Source: Lysinibacillus xylanilyticus | Lineage (GTDB): Bacteria > Bacillota > Bacilli > Bacillales_A > Planococcaceae | DNA length: 64,000 nt | NCBI RefSeq assembly: GCF_001708185.1 | Contig: NZ_MDDN01000006.1 | Coordinates: 124,001 to 188,000 of the forward strand | Direction of reading: 5' to 3' | Shown here: piece by piece, positions 17,429 through 26,923 of the stretch | Numbering within the stretch: position 1 is the first letter of the stretch | How the letters are laid out: every line of letters starts with the position of its first letter | Position numbers and translations under genes: made by a program | Notes under the pieces: model-generated | Seen by the model: the letters and a program-made list of their open reading frames with translations, nothing else | Database searches by the model: none | What the model was told of the DNA's origin: nothing

Positions 17429-18598
17429 TTACTCTTTTGTTGTTTTAAATAAGTAGCCACTATAAGAATTGTAGATAATCATAACAATGCCCATTAACAT
17501 GAAATTTGATATGAGTGAACTTCCGCCATAGCTTAAAAATGGTAATGTCATACCTGTTACAGGTAAAAGTCCAATTGTCATACCGATATTTTGTGTAATT
17601 TGGAAGGCTAATAAACTAGAGATACCTGCTCCCATCAACGTCATAAATGGGTCTTTTGCTTCTACTGTAATGAGAACAATACGGTAAATGACAAAAAATA
17701 AAAGAGCAATGACAAATGCCCCTCCAATGAACCCGAGCTCTTCAGCGATGTTTGCGAAAATGAAATCTGTATGCTTTTCTACGACATAGACATTATTGTT
17801 CATGTATCCCTTACCAGTAAACCCTCCTGAACCTATTGCTAAAAATCCCTGCCTAGTTTGATAAGATGAATCCAGATGCTCATAAGGCTGCAACCAGCCA
17901 TAAATGCGAGAAATTTGATGCCCTGATAATTTATTTAATATTTTATCTGTAAAAAATTCATTAAATTTTACATAAAGAATAACCACAACGCTGAGAATTG
18001 AAACTGGAATGGCAGTAAAGATTATAAGCAATTTTCTTTGTATACCTGAAAAGAAAATCATCGGTATAATCATCGACATATAAATCATTGCCATGCCCGT
18101 ATCAGGCTGCTTATAAACAGCAAGCGTAGGTTGAAGGGTGATAACAGCAATTATGAAGAGAAGCCGCATATCTGTTAAAAAGGTAGGGCGCACATATTTC
18201 TCTCGATGTGCAACAATGACCTTACTCACAACGATTAAAAGCGCGAACTTTAAAAACTCTGACGGTTGGAATGATCCTAACACTGGAACTTGGTACCAAC
18301 GCTTCGCCTCATTTACAGTTCTAGCTATACTCTCGGGTGCAATAAATAAGCCAAATGTTAAAACGACCATCGCCCAATAAAATGGCCAGCCAATCTTTTT
18401 TAGTTGCTCAATATCAAGCGTCGCTACTCCATACATAATTAAAAACCCGATTAGATAATAAAAAAACTGCTTTATAATAAACGAGCTTGTATACTGCTCA
18501 AACACCGTACTACTGGAATGAACAAAGAGACAACTAATGATGCAAAGTAACATTAAGCTAACGACTAAACTTTTATCTAATTTATTTAATTCTAACAC
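17429..18598 (-). CDS. SEDS-family peptidoglycan polymerase (RodA/FtsW/SpoVE)
   Basis: A 389-residue membrane protein with about ten predicted segments. SEDS landmarks: ARTVNEAKRWYQVPVLGSFQ, FQPSEFLKFALL, QPDTGMAMIYM, the catalytic-aspartate segment VVEKHTDFIFANIAEELGF, and GLLPVTGMTLPFLSYGGSS. These make it a lipid II polymerase candidate, closer to RodA than to FtsW by general look. The only in-frame start near the 5' end is GTG 18598, which lies inside the GGGAGGTG ribosome site; the next in-frame ATG is 15 codons on. The start is therefore uncertain. Monocistronic. Confidence 0.85.
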   Translation of the reverse strand: MLELNKLDKSLVVSLMLLCIISCLFVHSSSTVFEQYTSSFIIKQFFYYLIGFLIMYGVATLDIEQLKKIGWPFYWAMVVLTFGLFIAPESIARTVNEAKRWYQVPVLGSFQPSEFLKFALLIVVSKVIVAHREKYVRPTFLTDMRLLFIIAVITLQPTLAVYKQPDTGMAMIYMSMIIPMIFFSGIQRKLLIIFTAIPVSILSVVVILYVKFNEFFTDKILNKLSGHQISRIYGWLQPYEHLDSSYQTRQGFLAIGSGGFTGKGYMNNNVYVVEKHTDFIFANIAEELGFIGGAFVIALLFFVIYRIVLITVEAKDPFMTLMGAGISSLLAFQITQNIGMTIGLLPVTGMTLPFLSYGGSSLISNFMLMGIVMIIYNSYSGYLFKTTKE

Positions 18599-18987
18599 CT
18601 CCCTTTAAAACCAAACTATTAATAGAAAACGATAGAAATATACAGAAGGTTGCGAGTTAAATGATTATTACAAAAAATAAAAATCTTAAACTGATTTTAC
18701 TAATTATTTAATTTTATATTTGATTCTATTTGAGTAGTTTTGTGGATTACCAGCATAAAGTTTCGTTTTTTTCTGGGCTCGTCAAATGGGGGTGCTTGGA
18801 GATACAAGTGTGTTAAAGAAAAAAACGATTAATCATGAACACCTGAAACGGGATGTGTTGTTAAATATAATAATTTTCTGTTGAGATAATTTAGAAACTC
18901 TTCGTGCAATCTTTACAAAAACATAACACTAGCTTTACATCTTCATACTATGATTATTGGTAAGAGTTGGAGAAGGAGCCAAGGATC
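18599..18987. other. 389-base divergent intergenic region, nothing recognised
   Basis: AT-rich region between the SEDS gene and the chemoreceptor, both reading outward. A 32-codon frame at 18786 lacks a ribosome site and resembles nothing I know. No repeat family of this window is present. Confidence 0.4.
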
Positions 18988-20658
18988 ATGCGTTTTTTTC
19001 GATACATAATGGTGAAAGACAAGCTACTAGTACTAATGATTGTTTGTGTACTATCGAATGTATTGCTAGGTGTTTTTAGTGTTGATTATTTACGGAAAAT
19101 GTCATGGCATGCAAGTGAAAGCTATTCAGAAGGGCTTGTACCGATTGGATGGTTAAATGAACTAGAGGAATCACAACGACAATTAGATTATTTAGTAGAT
19201 TCAGCTGGGACTTATCAAGAAATGACAGCCATTTTTAAAGAGGTTGAGCAGCCTTTAGGTTATTTAGAAAATCTAGAAGTTGATAAAAAGATGGATCACC
19301 AGGTGAAGAAATACAAGTCCTTACTAGCACAGCAGATAGAACTGGTTGATAGCTATAAACAATTAGATCAAAATGAACAACAACAGTTTTATGTTCAGTC
19401 ATATTTATCCGTAAGCCAGCAAAGTCATACATTATTAGAAGAAACTCAAAGCTATTTGGTCCAAAGGTCTAAGGAACAGCAACAGGCATATCAGGACGAT
19501 GTGGAATTCGGTTATTGGCTATTGGGTGGAGTGTGTTTATTTGTTGTTCTGTTAGTGATTTTTATAGGGTTAATAGCAACGAAAGCTGTCAATATACCAA
19601 CACGTCAATTGAAGTCACTATTAAAGCGTGCAGAGCAGGGGGATTTCACAGCGAATGCCAGCTATGTGGCACAGGATGAGCTTGGCGAGGTAATATTGTC
19701 ATACAATCAAATGGCAACAGAGGTGAAAAGACTACTTCATACAGTAACAAATAGTGCATATGAGGTAGAAGAAATGTCTGGAAAGCTGCAGGAATCCTCA
19801 GAGCAGTCGTCTAATACAACAGTCAAAATTGCAAAGGATGTGCAGTCCATTTCAGATTCAACAGCTGCTTCTACAACAAAATTAGCTTCCAATACAGCTT
19901 CTCTAGAGGAGGTGCTGAATGGTGTCCAAGTAATTTTAGAAAAAGTACAGGTTGTTGAAAATTTTGCTCATAAAACGGCACGTGATGCAGAAAGTGGTAC
20001 GGAAATTGTACAAGCAAATTTAACACAAATACAGGCGATTAAGCGTGCAGTTGAAAAATCGAATACAGCTATTTTTAATCTTGTAGAAAGGGCATCTACG
20101 ATCGATCAAATGGTCGAGGTGATTGAAAAAATTACTGCACAAACAAACCTCCTAGCTTTAAATGCATCCATTGAGGCTGCTAGAGCAGGGGAGCATGGTA
20201 AGGGATTTGCGGTGGTGGCCGATGAAGTACGTAAGCTTGCGGAGCAGACAGTTCAGTCAACACAAACGATTACGTCGATAGTACAAAACATTCATTTAGA
20301 TTCAAACTATGCTGTGCAAATGATGGAGGGCGTGTTAGCCGCAACTGAAAAGGGTGTACATGTAACTGGGGATACGGCAACAAGCTTTGATCAAATTTTA
20401 GAAAAAGTACATACAATTAAGCCGTATATAATGGAAGTATCTGCAACCGTGCAAGAGATTGCCAATCATACGAAAAAGGTTAATGAGGATGCGGTCATGT
20501 TAACGTCATTTTCAGATACAAATGCATCATCAACTAAACATGTAGCTACTTTAACAGCTGCTCAATTAACCGCACAACAGCAATTCCATGATTATATTCA
20601 AGAGTTACGTAGGGTATCAAAAGTTTTACAAATAGCGGTAAAGCGTTTCTCAATTTAA
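18988..20658 (+). CDS. methyl-accepting chemotaxis protein
   Basis: A 556-residue chemoreceptor. TM1 is near residues 12-32, followed by an extracellular helical sensor of about 140 residues (four-helix-bundle type, residues about 33-172) and TM2 near 178-200. A HAMP linker follows ([19 protein letters not shown]), then the cytoplasmic signalling rod. The hairpin tip is intact: [19 protein letters not shown] and [23 protein letters not shown] 18988 follows GGAGAAGGAG. Ligand unknown. It is monocistronic, with a terminator behind. Confidence 0.92.
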   Translation: MRFFRYIMVKDKLLVLMIVCVLSNVLLGVFSVDYLRKMSWHASESYSEGLVPIGWLNELEESQRQLDYLVDSAGTYQEMTAIFKEVEQPLGYLENLEVDKKMDHQVKKYKSLLAQQIELVDSYKQLDQNEQQQFYVQSYLSVSQQSHTLLEETQSYLVQRSKEQQQAYQDDVEFGYWLLGGVCLFVVLLVIFIGLIATKAVNIPTRQLKSLLKRAEQGDFTANASYVAQDELGEVILSYNQMATEVKRLLHTVTNSAYEVEEMSGKLQESSEQSSNTTVKIAKDVQSISDSTAASTTKLASNTASLEEVLNGVQVILEKVQVVENFAHKTARDAESGTEIVQANLTQIQAIKRAVEKSNTAIFNLVERASTIDQMVEVIEKITAQTNLLALNASIEAARAGEHGKGFAVVADEVRKLAEQTVQSTQTITSIVQNIHLDSNYAVQMMEGVLAATEKGVHVTGDTATSFDQILEKVHTIKPYIMEVSATVQEIANHTKKVNEDAVMLTSFSDTNASSTKHVATLTAAQLTAQQQFHDYIQELRRVSKVLQIAVKRFSI

Positions 20659-20669
20659 TAAGAATAATT

Positions 20670-20713
20670 GGACCTTTCTTTGTAAATGTATACAAAAAAG
20701 GTTCTTTTTTTGG
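20670..20713 (+). terminator. intrinsic terminator after the chemoreceptor gene
   Basis: GGACCTTT.TTTGTA / TACAAA.AAGGTTC with a T tract. Confidence 0.75.
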
Positions 20714-20731
20714 CTCCTCACCATAACGTAT

Positions 20732-20827
20732 GGTTGATTTTCCCTTAGGGGCGTCCGATGAGCCGCTTCACTTGCGTCCCTCTATCGCTGATCCCCAAGG
20801 AGTCGCCAAGCTTCCACTCCAATCAAC
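20732..20827 (-). repeat. dispersed palindromic element R, copy 1 (shortened)
   Basis: Begins GGTTGATTTTCC, continues GGGGCGTCCGATGAGCCGCTTCA and GCTGATCCCCAAGGAGTCGCC (each a fragment of the element) and ends CCACTCCAATCAAC. Ends are inverted repeats (GTTGATT/AATCAAC). The same blocks occur in reverse orientation at 22214 and 29752; this copy has internal deletions. Confidence 0.85.
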
Positions 20828-21005
20828 TAATCTACATGGCGGAGCATATGTTTTAACAGATGTCACCAACAAATTAATAGTGTTGCTATGCGAAAAACGG
20901 ACATTTGTACATTTCAGGTATACAAATGTATTTTGTTTGTTTTATCAGCACAATATTATATAGGGCTCATATACTGATAGTAAGGGATTTTGTGTTCGGA
21001 TTGTC

Positions 21006-21164
21006 GAAATGAAAAAGATAATGGTTGTGTTTTTAATGTGAACACTTTATAATAAAAATCATCAAAAGTGTTATTAAATCAATGTTTGTTTATATATTAA
21101 TGTACTTTACAGAAGTACAATTGTTCACAGGTGGAGGTTTGGAGAAATGAAAAAGATAATGGTT
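21006..21164 (+). repeat. 21-bp direct repeat duplicating the start of tdh
   Basis: GAAATGAAAAAGATAATGGT+T occurs at 21006-21026 and again at 21144-21164, exactly 138 bases apart. The second copy contains the tdh start codon. The first opens MKKIMV then stops after 10 codons. Confidence 0.9.
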
Positions 21165-22100
21165 ACAGGAGCACTTGGTCAAATAGGTTCTGAGCTTGTA
21201 GAAAAGCTTCGGGGTATTTATGGAGAGGACAATGTGTTAGCGACAGATGTTCGGAAGCTTGAAAATATTAAGGGTCCATTTGAAGTATTGGACGTGACGG
21301 ATGGACAAAGAATGCATGAGTTAGCGAAGGATTTTGGTGCTGATACAATGATGCATTTAGCGGCGTTACTATCAGCAACAGCAGAAAAAAATCCATTGCT
21401 AGCATGGAATTTAAATATGGGCGGTTTAATGAATGCGCTAGAGGTTTCGCGTGAGTTAAACTTGCAATTTTTTACACCGAGCTCAATAGGCGCGTTCGGT
21501 CCTACGACACCGAAGGATAATACGCCTCAGGATACATTACAACGCCCAACAACAATGTATGGGGTAAATAAAGTAGCTGGAGAGCTATTATGTGATTATT
21601 ATTTCAATCGTTTTGGTGTAGATACTCGTGGTGTACGTTTCCCAGGGTTAATATCATATGTAACGCCTCCTGGAGGTGGTACGACAGACTATGCAGTTGA
21701 GATTTTCTATGAGGCGATTGAGCAAGGTAAGTATACATCTTATATTCAAGAAGGCACATACATGGACATGATGTACATGCCAGATGCATTGCAGGCTATT
21801 GTAGATTTAATGGAAGCGGATAGTAGCAAACTAATACATCGCAATGCCTTTAATATAACTGCAATGAGCTTTGAGCCATCTGAAATTGCGGCAGAGATTA
21901 AAAAGCATTTACCACATTTCCGTATGGATTATAATGTAGATCCAGTACGTCAGGCGATAGCAGATAGTTGGCCAAATTCTATAAATATAGAAGCGGCACA
22001 GAAAGAATGGGGCTTTAAAGCTCAGTATGATTTAGCAAAAATGACAGTTGATATGCTAGAAAAATTAAAAATCAAACTACACAAAAAGGCCATTTCATAA
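21147..22100 (+). CDS. tdh: L-threonine 3-dehydrogenase, short-chain (SDR) type
   Basis: A 317-residue extended-SDR/epimerase-fold enzyme oxidising threonine to 2-amino-3-ketobutyrate with NAD+. Rossmann motif [16 protein letters not shown] at the N-terminus; catalytic Tyr-Lys in [11 protein letters not shown]; family-specific [27 protein letters not shown] and [10 protein letters not shown]. These match the non-zinc Tdh group rather than UDP-sugar epimerases. The product is the substrate of Kbl (7669-8859). ATG 21147 follows GGTGGAGGTTTGGAG. Monocistronic with a strong terminator. Confidence 0.9.
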   Translation: MKKIMVTGALGQIGSELVEKLRGIYGEDNVLATDVRKLENIKGPFEVLDVTDGQRMHELAKDFGADTMMHLAALLSATAEKNPLLAWNLNMGGLMNALEVSRELNLQFFTPSSIGAFGPTTPKDNTPQDTLQRPTTMYGVNKVAGELLCDYYFNRFGVDTRGVRFPGLISYVTPPGGGTTDYAVEIFYEAIEQGKYTSYIQEGTYMDMMYMPDALQAIVDLMEADSSKLIHRNAFNITAMSFEPSEIAAEIKKHLPHFRMDYNVDPVRQAIADSWPNSINIEAAQKEWGFKAQYDLAKMTVDMLEKLKIKLHKKAIS

Positions 22101-22116
22101 ATATTCCTGAAAAAAT

Positions 22117-22158
22117 GGACGAAGAAAACAATTTAGTTTTCTTCGTCTTTTTTATTTT
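22117..22158 (+). terminator. intrinsic terminator of tdh
   Basis: GACGAAGAAAAC / GTTTTCTTCGTC with an AATTTA loop and a T-rich tail. Confidence 0.92.
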
Positions 22159-22213
22159 TACGGGCAATACTAAAAGTTGGGATGACATTTTTAAATGTAT
22201 ACCGTGTATATAA

Positions 22214-22787
22214 ATTGATTGGAGTGGAGGCTGGGCGACTCCTTGGGGATTAGCGATAGAGGAACGAAGGCTAAAAGCATCACGTCCTGTGATAACGCCT
22301 TCGTGACCAACATCCTTTTGGCCCGAGACCCTGCAGCGAAGCGGATGTTTTCTGTGCGAAAGCGTAGTGTTAACGTAGCGGCAGCAACAATGTTTATCTG
22401 CGCGAAAGCGAAGCGTCAGCGGCAAATGTTTTATCTGTGCGAAAGCGAAGCGTCAGCAACAACAAAAGCGGCTCATCGGACGCCCCCAGGAAGCTTTGCT
22501 CTGTGCGAAAGCGTAGTGCTAACGTAGCGGCAGCAATGTTTTATCTGTGCGAAAGTGCAACGACAGCAACAACTATGTTTATCTGCGCGAAAGCGAAGCG
22601 TCAGCGGCAAATGTTTTATCTGTGCGAAAGTGCAACGACAGCAACAATGTTTTATCTGTGCGAAAGTGCAACGACAGCAACAACAAATGTTTTATCTGCG
22701 CGAAAGCGAAGCGTCAGCGGCAAATGTTTTATCTGTAGCGAAAGCAAAGCGACAGCTCAAAGCGCCCAGTCGGAACGGAAATCAATC
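22214..22787 (+). repeat. element R, copy 2, enlarged by GCGAAAGCGAAGC units
   Basis: Left end TTGATTGGAGTGGAGGCTGG and right end GGAACGGAAATCAAT match element R. Its middle blocks GAGACCCTGCAGCGAAGCGG and GCGGCTCATCGGACGCCCCC are separated by many units of the TGTGCGAAAGCGAAGCGTCAGC family. The copy is therefore 574 bp instead of about 129 bp. Several overlapping frames here are repeat translations, not genes. Confidence 0.85.
22340..22760 (+). repeat. GCGAAAGCRAAGC repeat cluster 1
   Basis: About ten units of the form TTTATCTGTGCGAAAGCGAAG followed by CGTCAGCGGCAAATG or CAACGACAGCAACAA, with irregular spacing, inside element R copy 2. Confidence 0.85.
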
Positions 22788-22978
22788 ACACGTTATGCTA
22801 ATAAGTATTTTTAGAAAAAGTTAACAATAAAAAGAAAAATATTGGAATATATAGCTTAATTTATAATTTTCAAATATAATCATATTCAGAATATTAATAG
22901 TATTCAATTATATTTTTATTAGTATTTCACAAAGGTAATGGAGAGGCAGTTCACAAGACGAAGGGATGGATGGTTTTT

Positions 22979-24604
22979 ATGATGCAGACGCCGTTAGTAT
23001 TAACAAGCTTTTTTAACCGAGCAGAAAGTTATTTTGCTAGAAAGACTATTGTTTCACGAACGAGCCCACAGAAGATTCACCGCTTAACATATGGAGAGTG
23101 GGCGAAAAGGACACGTCGTTTAGCAGATGCGCTAACAAAGCTGGGGATGAAAAGGGGAACAAAGATTGGCTCCTTTGCCTGGAATCAGCATCGCCACTTA
23201 GAGGCCTATTTTGCGGTACCGTGTTCTGGTGCTATTTTGCATATGGTGAATATTCGTTTATCAGAAGAGCATTTAACTTATATTATTAATCATGCAGAAG
23301 ATGAGATTTTAATAATTGATGTTGATTTGTTACCAATCATAGAAAACATTGCGCCTGAGCTTAAAACAGTGAAACATTATATTATTATGACGGATGAGGA
23401 TACTTTACCAGTAACGACATTACCGAATGCGTTATCATATGAGGATTTATTGGCAGCAGCAGATGAAAACTATCAATTCCTAGAGGATTTAGGGGAAGAT
23501 GAGCCCGCTGGAATGTGCTATACAAGTGCTACAACAGGAAATCCAAAGGGGGTTGTTTATTCACATCGAGGCCTAGTGTTACACAGTATGATGCTGAGTA
23601 TGTCTGATTCAATGGGCATTTCCGAGCGTGATGTTGTGATGCCAATTGTACCGATGTTTCATGCAAATGCATGGGGTCTACCGTTTGCAAGTGTCAATGT
23701 AGGTGCGACACAGGTGCTTCCGGGTCCACAATTTACATCGGCAATAATTTTGGATTTAGTGGAGCAGGAGAAGATTACATTAACAGCTGGAGTGCCGACA
23801 ATTTGGATTGGGGCGTTGCAAGAACAAGAGAAGCGTGAACGAGATATAAGTTCGCTACGTGCCATTTGTTGTGGTGGCTCTGCTTCACCAACCCGTCTTA
23901 TTCGTACATTTGAAGAGCAATATGGCATCCCATATATTGTTGTATATGGTATGACTGAAACAACACCGATTGTAGCATTATCAAATTATATGTCTTGGAT
24001 GGAAGACTGGCCAATTGAAAAGAAAATTGAATCGCGAGCTATGCAAGGAATGACGATGGCTGGTATTGAATCGAGTATTATTAATGACAATGGAGAAGTA
24101 CCATGGGATGGAGAGACAATGGGTGAATTACGTTTACGAGGTCCATGGATTTCACACGAGTACTATCGTGATGAACGAACGGCTGATGCCTATCGAGATG
24201 GCTGGTTATATACAGGGGACATTGCGGTGCGATCAGAGGATGGCTTTATTAAAATATCAGATCGTACAAAGGATTTAATTAAATCAGGAGGGGAGTGGAT
24301 ATCCTCAGTTGATTTAGAAAATGCGTTAATGACCCATGATGCTGTTTTGGAAGCAGCAGTTATTGCAATTCCGCATGTTAAATGGCAAGAACGTCCGCTA
24401 GCTTGCGTTGTATTGAAGGAAGGAAAGACAGCAACCGACGAGGAGCTTCTTGCATTTTTAGAAAGTCAATTTGCAAAATGGTGGGTGCCAGATGATGTTG
24501 TATTTTTAGAGGAAATTCCAAAAACATCGGTTGGGAAATTCCTAAAAGCTAAGCTTCGAGATAATGTGGCAGAAATTTATCCGAAATTAAGTTCATTGGT
24601 ATAG
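22979..24604 (+). CDS. AMP-dependent acyl-CoA synthetase (fatty-acid-CoA ligase type)
   Basis: A 541-residue member of the ANL adenylating family that activates a carboxylic acid to its CoA thioester via an acyl-adenylate. P-loop-like motif YTSATTGNPKGVVYSHRG, VVYGMTETTPIVALS, GWLYTGDIAV, SDRTKDLIKSGGEWISS and the C-terminal lysine segment PKTSVGKFLKAKLR are all intact. Closest in look to medium/long-chain fatty-acid ligases. ATG 22979 lies 12 bases after GAAGGGA; ATG 22970 or 22982 are alternatives. Monocistronic. Chain-length preference cannot be read from sequence. Confidence 0.87.
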   Translation: MMQTPLVLTSFFNRAESYFARKTIVSRTSPQKIHRLTYGEWAKRTRRLADALTKLGMKRGTKIGSFAWNQHRHLEAYFAVPCSGAILHMVNIRLSEEHLTYIINHAEDEILIIDVDLLPIIENIAPELKTVKHYIIMTDEDTLPVTTLPNALSYEDLLAAADENYQFLEDLGEDEPAGMCYTSATTGNPKGVVYSHRGLVLHSMMLSMSDSMGISERDVVMPIVPMFHANAWGLPFASVNVGATQVLPGPQFTSAIILDLVEQEKITLTAGVPTIWIGALQEQEKRERDISSLRAICCGGSASPTRLIRTFEEQYGIPYIVVYGMTETTPIVALSNYMSWMEDWPIEKKIESRAMQGMTMAGIESSIINDNGEVPWDGETMGELRLRGPWISHEYYRDERTADAYRDGWLYTGDIAVRSEDGFIKISDRTKDLIKSGGEWISSVDLENALMTHDAVLEAAVIAIPHVKWQERPLACVVLKEGKTATDEELLAFLESQFAKWWVPDDVVFLEEIPKTSVGKFLKAKLRDNVAEIYPKLSSLV

Positions 24605-24606
24605 TC

Positions 24607-24645
24607 AAAAGAGCGATTTCCACAAACGGAAGTCGCTCTTTCATT
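24607..24645. terminator. bidirectional terminator between the ligase gene and trpB
   Basis: AAAAGAGCGA.TTCC / GGA.GTCGCTCTTT with A- and T-rich flanks on both strands, between convergent genes. Confidence 0.85.
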
Positions 24646-24648
24646 TCA

Positions 24649-25812
24649 TTATTTCTTTAACATGTGGAATACTTGTTCTACGTCCTTGTCTCCGCGGCCC
24701 GAGATGTTGATAATAATACTCTCATCAGGAGATAATGTTGGAGCAAGCTTTAGTGCATGCGCAACTGCGTGAGAGCTTTCAAGTGCAGGGATAATTCCCT
24801 CGACTTTTGAAAGCACTTGGAATGCTTCAAGCACCTCTTCATTTGTCACCGTTACATATTCTCCACGACCAATTGTTTTTAAATAGCTATGTTCCGGACC
24901 AGCTCCTGGATAATCTAGTCCAGCGGCAATCGAATAAGTTGGTAGGGGATTGCCTTCCGAATCTTGTAGTACTAAACATTTGAAACCGTGTAATTCACCT
25001 GGCGTTCCTTCATTTAATGATGCAGCCTTATCTGGTTCAATCCCGATGAGGCGAACGTTTTCATCTGCAATATATTCTGCAAACGCACCGATCGCATTAC
25101 TACCGCCACCGACACAAGCGAGTACTGCTGTTGGTAGCTTTCCTTCCTTTTCTAAAATTTGTTCGCGACTTTCACGGCTAATGACTGATTGAAAATGTTT
25201 CACCATTGAAGGGAATGGGTGAGGTCCAACAGCAGAACCTAGTAAATAGAAAGTCGTTTTATAGTTTTCTACTAAATCAGCAAATGCTTCATCTACAGCA
25301 TCCTTTAGTCGTCCTTGCCCTTTATCAACAGCTACTACCTTTGCGCCAAGAAGCTCCATACGGAACACATTCAATGCTTGACGCTTTGTATCTTCTAAGC
25401 CCATATAAATTGTGCAATCCATCCCGAACATTGCACAAGCAGTTGCAGTGGCTACACCATGCTGACCTGCACCTGTTTCGGCAATAACACGATTAGCACC
25501 CATGCGCTTTGCCAATAAGATCTGTCCAAGGACATTATTAATTTTATGTGAACCTGTGTGGTTGAGATCTTCACGTTTTAAATAAATTTTCGCGCCACCT
25601 AATTGTTTTGTTAAATTTTCAGCAAAATAAAGTGGGGATTTTCGCCCAACATATTCATGGAAATAATAATCTAGCTCTTTATTAAAATCTTCATCGTCTT
25701 TAAATTTTTGGAAATTTTCATCTAAAATATTTAATACATTTTGAAGCTCCTCAGGAACAAAGCTACCGCCAAAATCACCAAAATATCCTTTTTTCTCTGC
25801 TACTGTACTCAT
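24649..25812 (-). CDS. trpB: tryptophan synthase beta chain
   Basis: A 387-residue PLP enzyme condensing indole with serine to tryptophan. Motifs: [15 protein letters not shown] at the start, the PLP lysine in [28 protein letters not shown], and the phosphate-binding [16 protein letters not shown]. The start is ATG 25812, 11 bases after GAGGAG; the longer open frame to 25989 runs through the T-box leader and begins at the specifier codon by chance. No trpA or other trp gene adjoins it. Confidence 0.95.
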   Translation of the reverse strand: MSTVAEKKGYFGDFGGSFVPEELQNVLNILDENFQKFKDDEDFNKELDYYFHEYVGRKSPLYFAENLTKQLGGAKIYLKREDLNHTGSHKINNVLGQILLAKRMGANRVIAETGAGQHGVATATACAMFGMDCTIYMGLEDTKRQALNVFRMELLGAKVVAVDKGQGRLKDAVDEAFADLVENYKTTFYLLGSAVGPHPFPSMVKHFQSVISRESREQILEKEGKLPTAVLACVGGGSNAIGAFAEYIADENVRLIGIEPDKAASLNEGTPGELHGFKCLVLQDSEGNPLPTYSIAAGLDYPGAGPEHSYLKTIGRGEYVTVTNEEVLEAFQVLSKVEGIIPALESSHAVAHALKLAPTLSPDESIIINISGRGDKDVEQVFHMLKK

Positions 25813-25814
25813 CT

Positions 25815-26080
25815 TTTCTCGACTCCTCTTTTCTAATTTTTCCATAAAAAAAAGCCACTTCAATCCTTCTGTAAAAAGGACGAGTAACCGTGGTGCCACC
25901 TTCATTCGCAAAAAAAATGCGCGCTTTCGTACTCCGGTAACGGGGAGTAAATTCGTCCTCACATTTGATAAGGCTGCTCCAAAGTCCATTCACAAGTAGG
26001 TACTACTGATTTACACCAACCATCAGCTCTCTACAAGTACTACTACTTGCTACTATTCTTTTTCATCGCATGTTTTATTG
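25815..26080 (-). promoter_or_regulatory. T-box riboswitch, tryptophan-specific
   Basis: Leader of trpB on the minus strand. Stem I includes AGAGAGCTGATGG and the specifier loop GTGAATGGACTTTGGAGC with a UGG (Trp) codon at 25988-25986. The T-box bulge motif AGGTGGCACCACGG lies at 25901-25888. It is followed by a terminator helix (CCAC..TCCTT / AAGGA..GTGG) and a U run ending near 25848. Uncharged tRNA-Trp should favour read-through. Confidence 0.93.
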
Positions 26081-26086
26081 AAAAGA

Positions 26087-26115
26087 ATTGTAAAATATTT
26101 TCAGAATATTGTCAA
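26087..26115 (-). promoter_or_regulatory. sigma-A promoter of trpB
   Basis: Minus-strand TTGACA (26115-26110), 17-base spacer, TACAAT (26092-26087), immediately upstream of the T-box leader. Confidence 0.88.
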
Positions 26116-26150
26116 GAATTAAAAAAGACGAATCTAAAAAGATCCGTCTT

Positions 26151-26633
26151 TTAAATCAAATTTTTGAAGTTTAAGCGTTTATTCAATAGATACATAATAG
26201 GTGCACCGATCGCTAAGACCACAAATTCACCTGCAGCAACAGTTAACCATGTCCAGAAGAATGGTAGCTCTAAAGCTAAGTTCAATTCAAAAGCAATGAT
26301 GAACATTGTGCATGTAAATAACAATGTATTAATGATTAAACGTGCCCAAATATTTTTGACAAATTTACAAATAAGAATGAACAGTCCAAGTGTAATCATC
26401 GAATGCCCTACACCGAAAACTAAATCGTAGATGCCCAGAGGTGAAAATATATTAGAGATAAATACACCAATAATAATCCCGACGGCAAAGCGGGGATTAA
26501 AGGCAACTAGATGATTGAACATTTCCGATATGCGGAACTGCACCTCAGTAAAGCCAAATGGCGTGACCAGCAATGTAACAGCAATGTAGAGCGCTGCAAT
26601 AATGCCACTCGTTGCTAAAAATTTTATTTTCAT
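26151..26633 (-). CDS. queT: QueT family queuosine-precursor transporter (ECF S component)
   Basis: A 160-residue membrane protein with about five to six segments; likely the substrate-binding S component of an ECF transporter for preQ1/preQ0 or a related precursor. Characteristic sequence: GFTEVQFRISEMFNHLVAF, AVGIIIGVFISNIFSPLG and YDLVFGVGHSMITL. The preQ1-I riboswitch directly upstream independently supports the assignment. The shared energising module is not in this window. Start ATG 26633. Confidence 0.93.
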   Translation of the reverse strand: MKIKFLATSGIIAALYIAVTLLVTPFGFTEVQFRISEMFNHLVAFNPRFAVGIIIGVFISNIFSPLGIYDLVFGVGHSMITLGLFILICKFVKNIWARLIINTLLFTCTMFIIAFELNLALELPFFWTWLTVAAGEFVVLAIGAPIMYLLNKRLNFKNLI

Positions 26634-26643
26634 ATATTAATTT

Positions 26644-26686
26644 CTCCTTAGTTTTTTTGCGTGGGATGGTTACGAACCACGTGAAG
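26644..26686 (-). promoter_or_regulatory. preQ1-I riboswitch controlling queT translation
   Basis: Minus strand reads CACGTGGTTCGTAACCATCC, CACGCAAAAAAACTAAGGAG: P1 hairpin, ligand loop and the A-rich tail whose CTAAGGAG contains the ribosome site of queT. The pseudoknot would hide that site on preQ1 binding. Confidence 0.93.
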
Positions 26687-26864
26687 CAAATGCAATCATA
26701 TCAATGTTTATGCTAGTTTGTAAAGAGTCATGTGTAAAACAAAAATTGTTATTATTGTACTAACATCTGCATAACCAAGACTTCTGAAATATATTATATT
26801 GAAATACTTAAGTCTGTAGCAGTTGTGTTAATAAAAAATCTAAGGATCCGCGTAGTAAAAGAAA

Positions 26865-26911
26865 GGGGCTAATCCCATAAATCATTTTTTAATGACGTTT
26901 AGGATTAGCCC
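26865..26911 (-). terminator. intrinsic terminator of the secreted repeat-protein gene
   Basis: GGGCTAATCC / GGATTAGCCC (10-bp stem), with CTTTCTTTT after the stem on the minus strand. Confidence 0.75.
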
Positions 26912-26923
26912 GAAAGCCTTTAC

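Noticed and set aside
18786..18884. 32-codon frame upstream of the chemoreceptor gene
   Set aside because: No ribosome site and no resemblance to a known protein; kept only as a note.
22219..22824. Overlapping short frames reading CESEASATT-like peptides
   Set aside because: They are translations of the GCGAAAGCGAAGC repeat in three phases, without ribosome sites or conservation between phases.
25813..25989. N-terminal extension of trpB to 25989
   Set aside because: The extension is the T-box leader; its ATG is formed by the specifier region. The TrpB family start fits ATG 25812.
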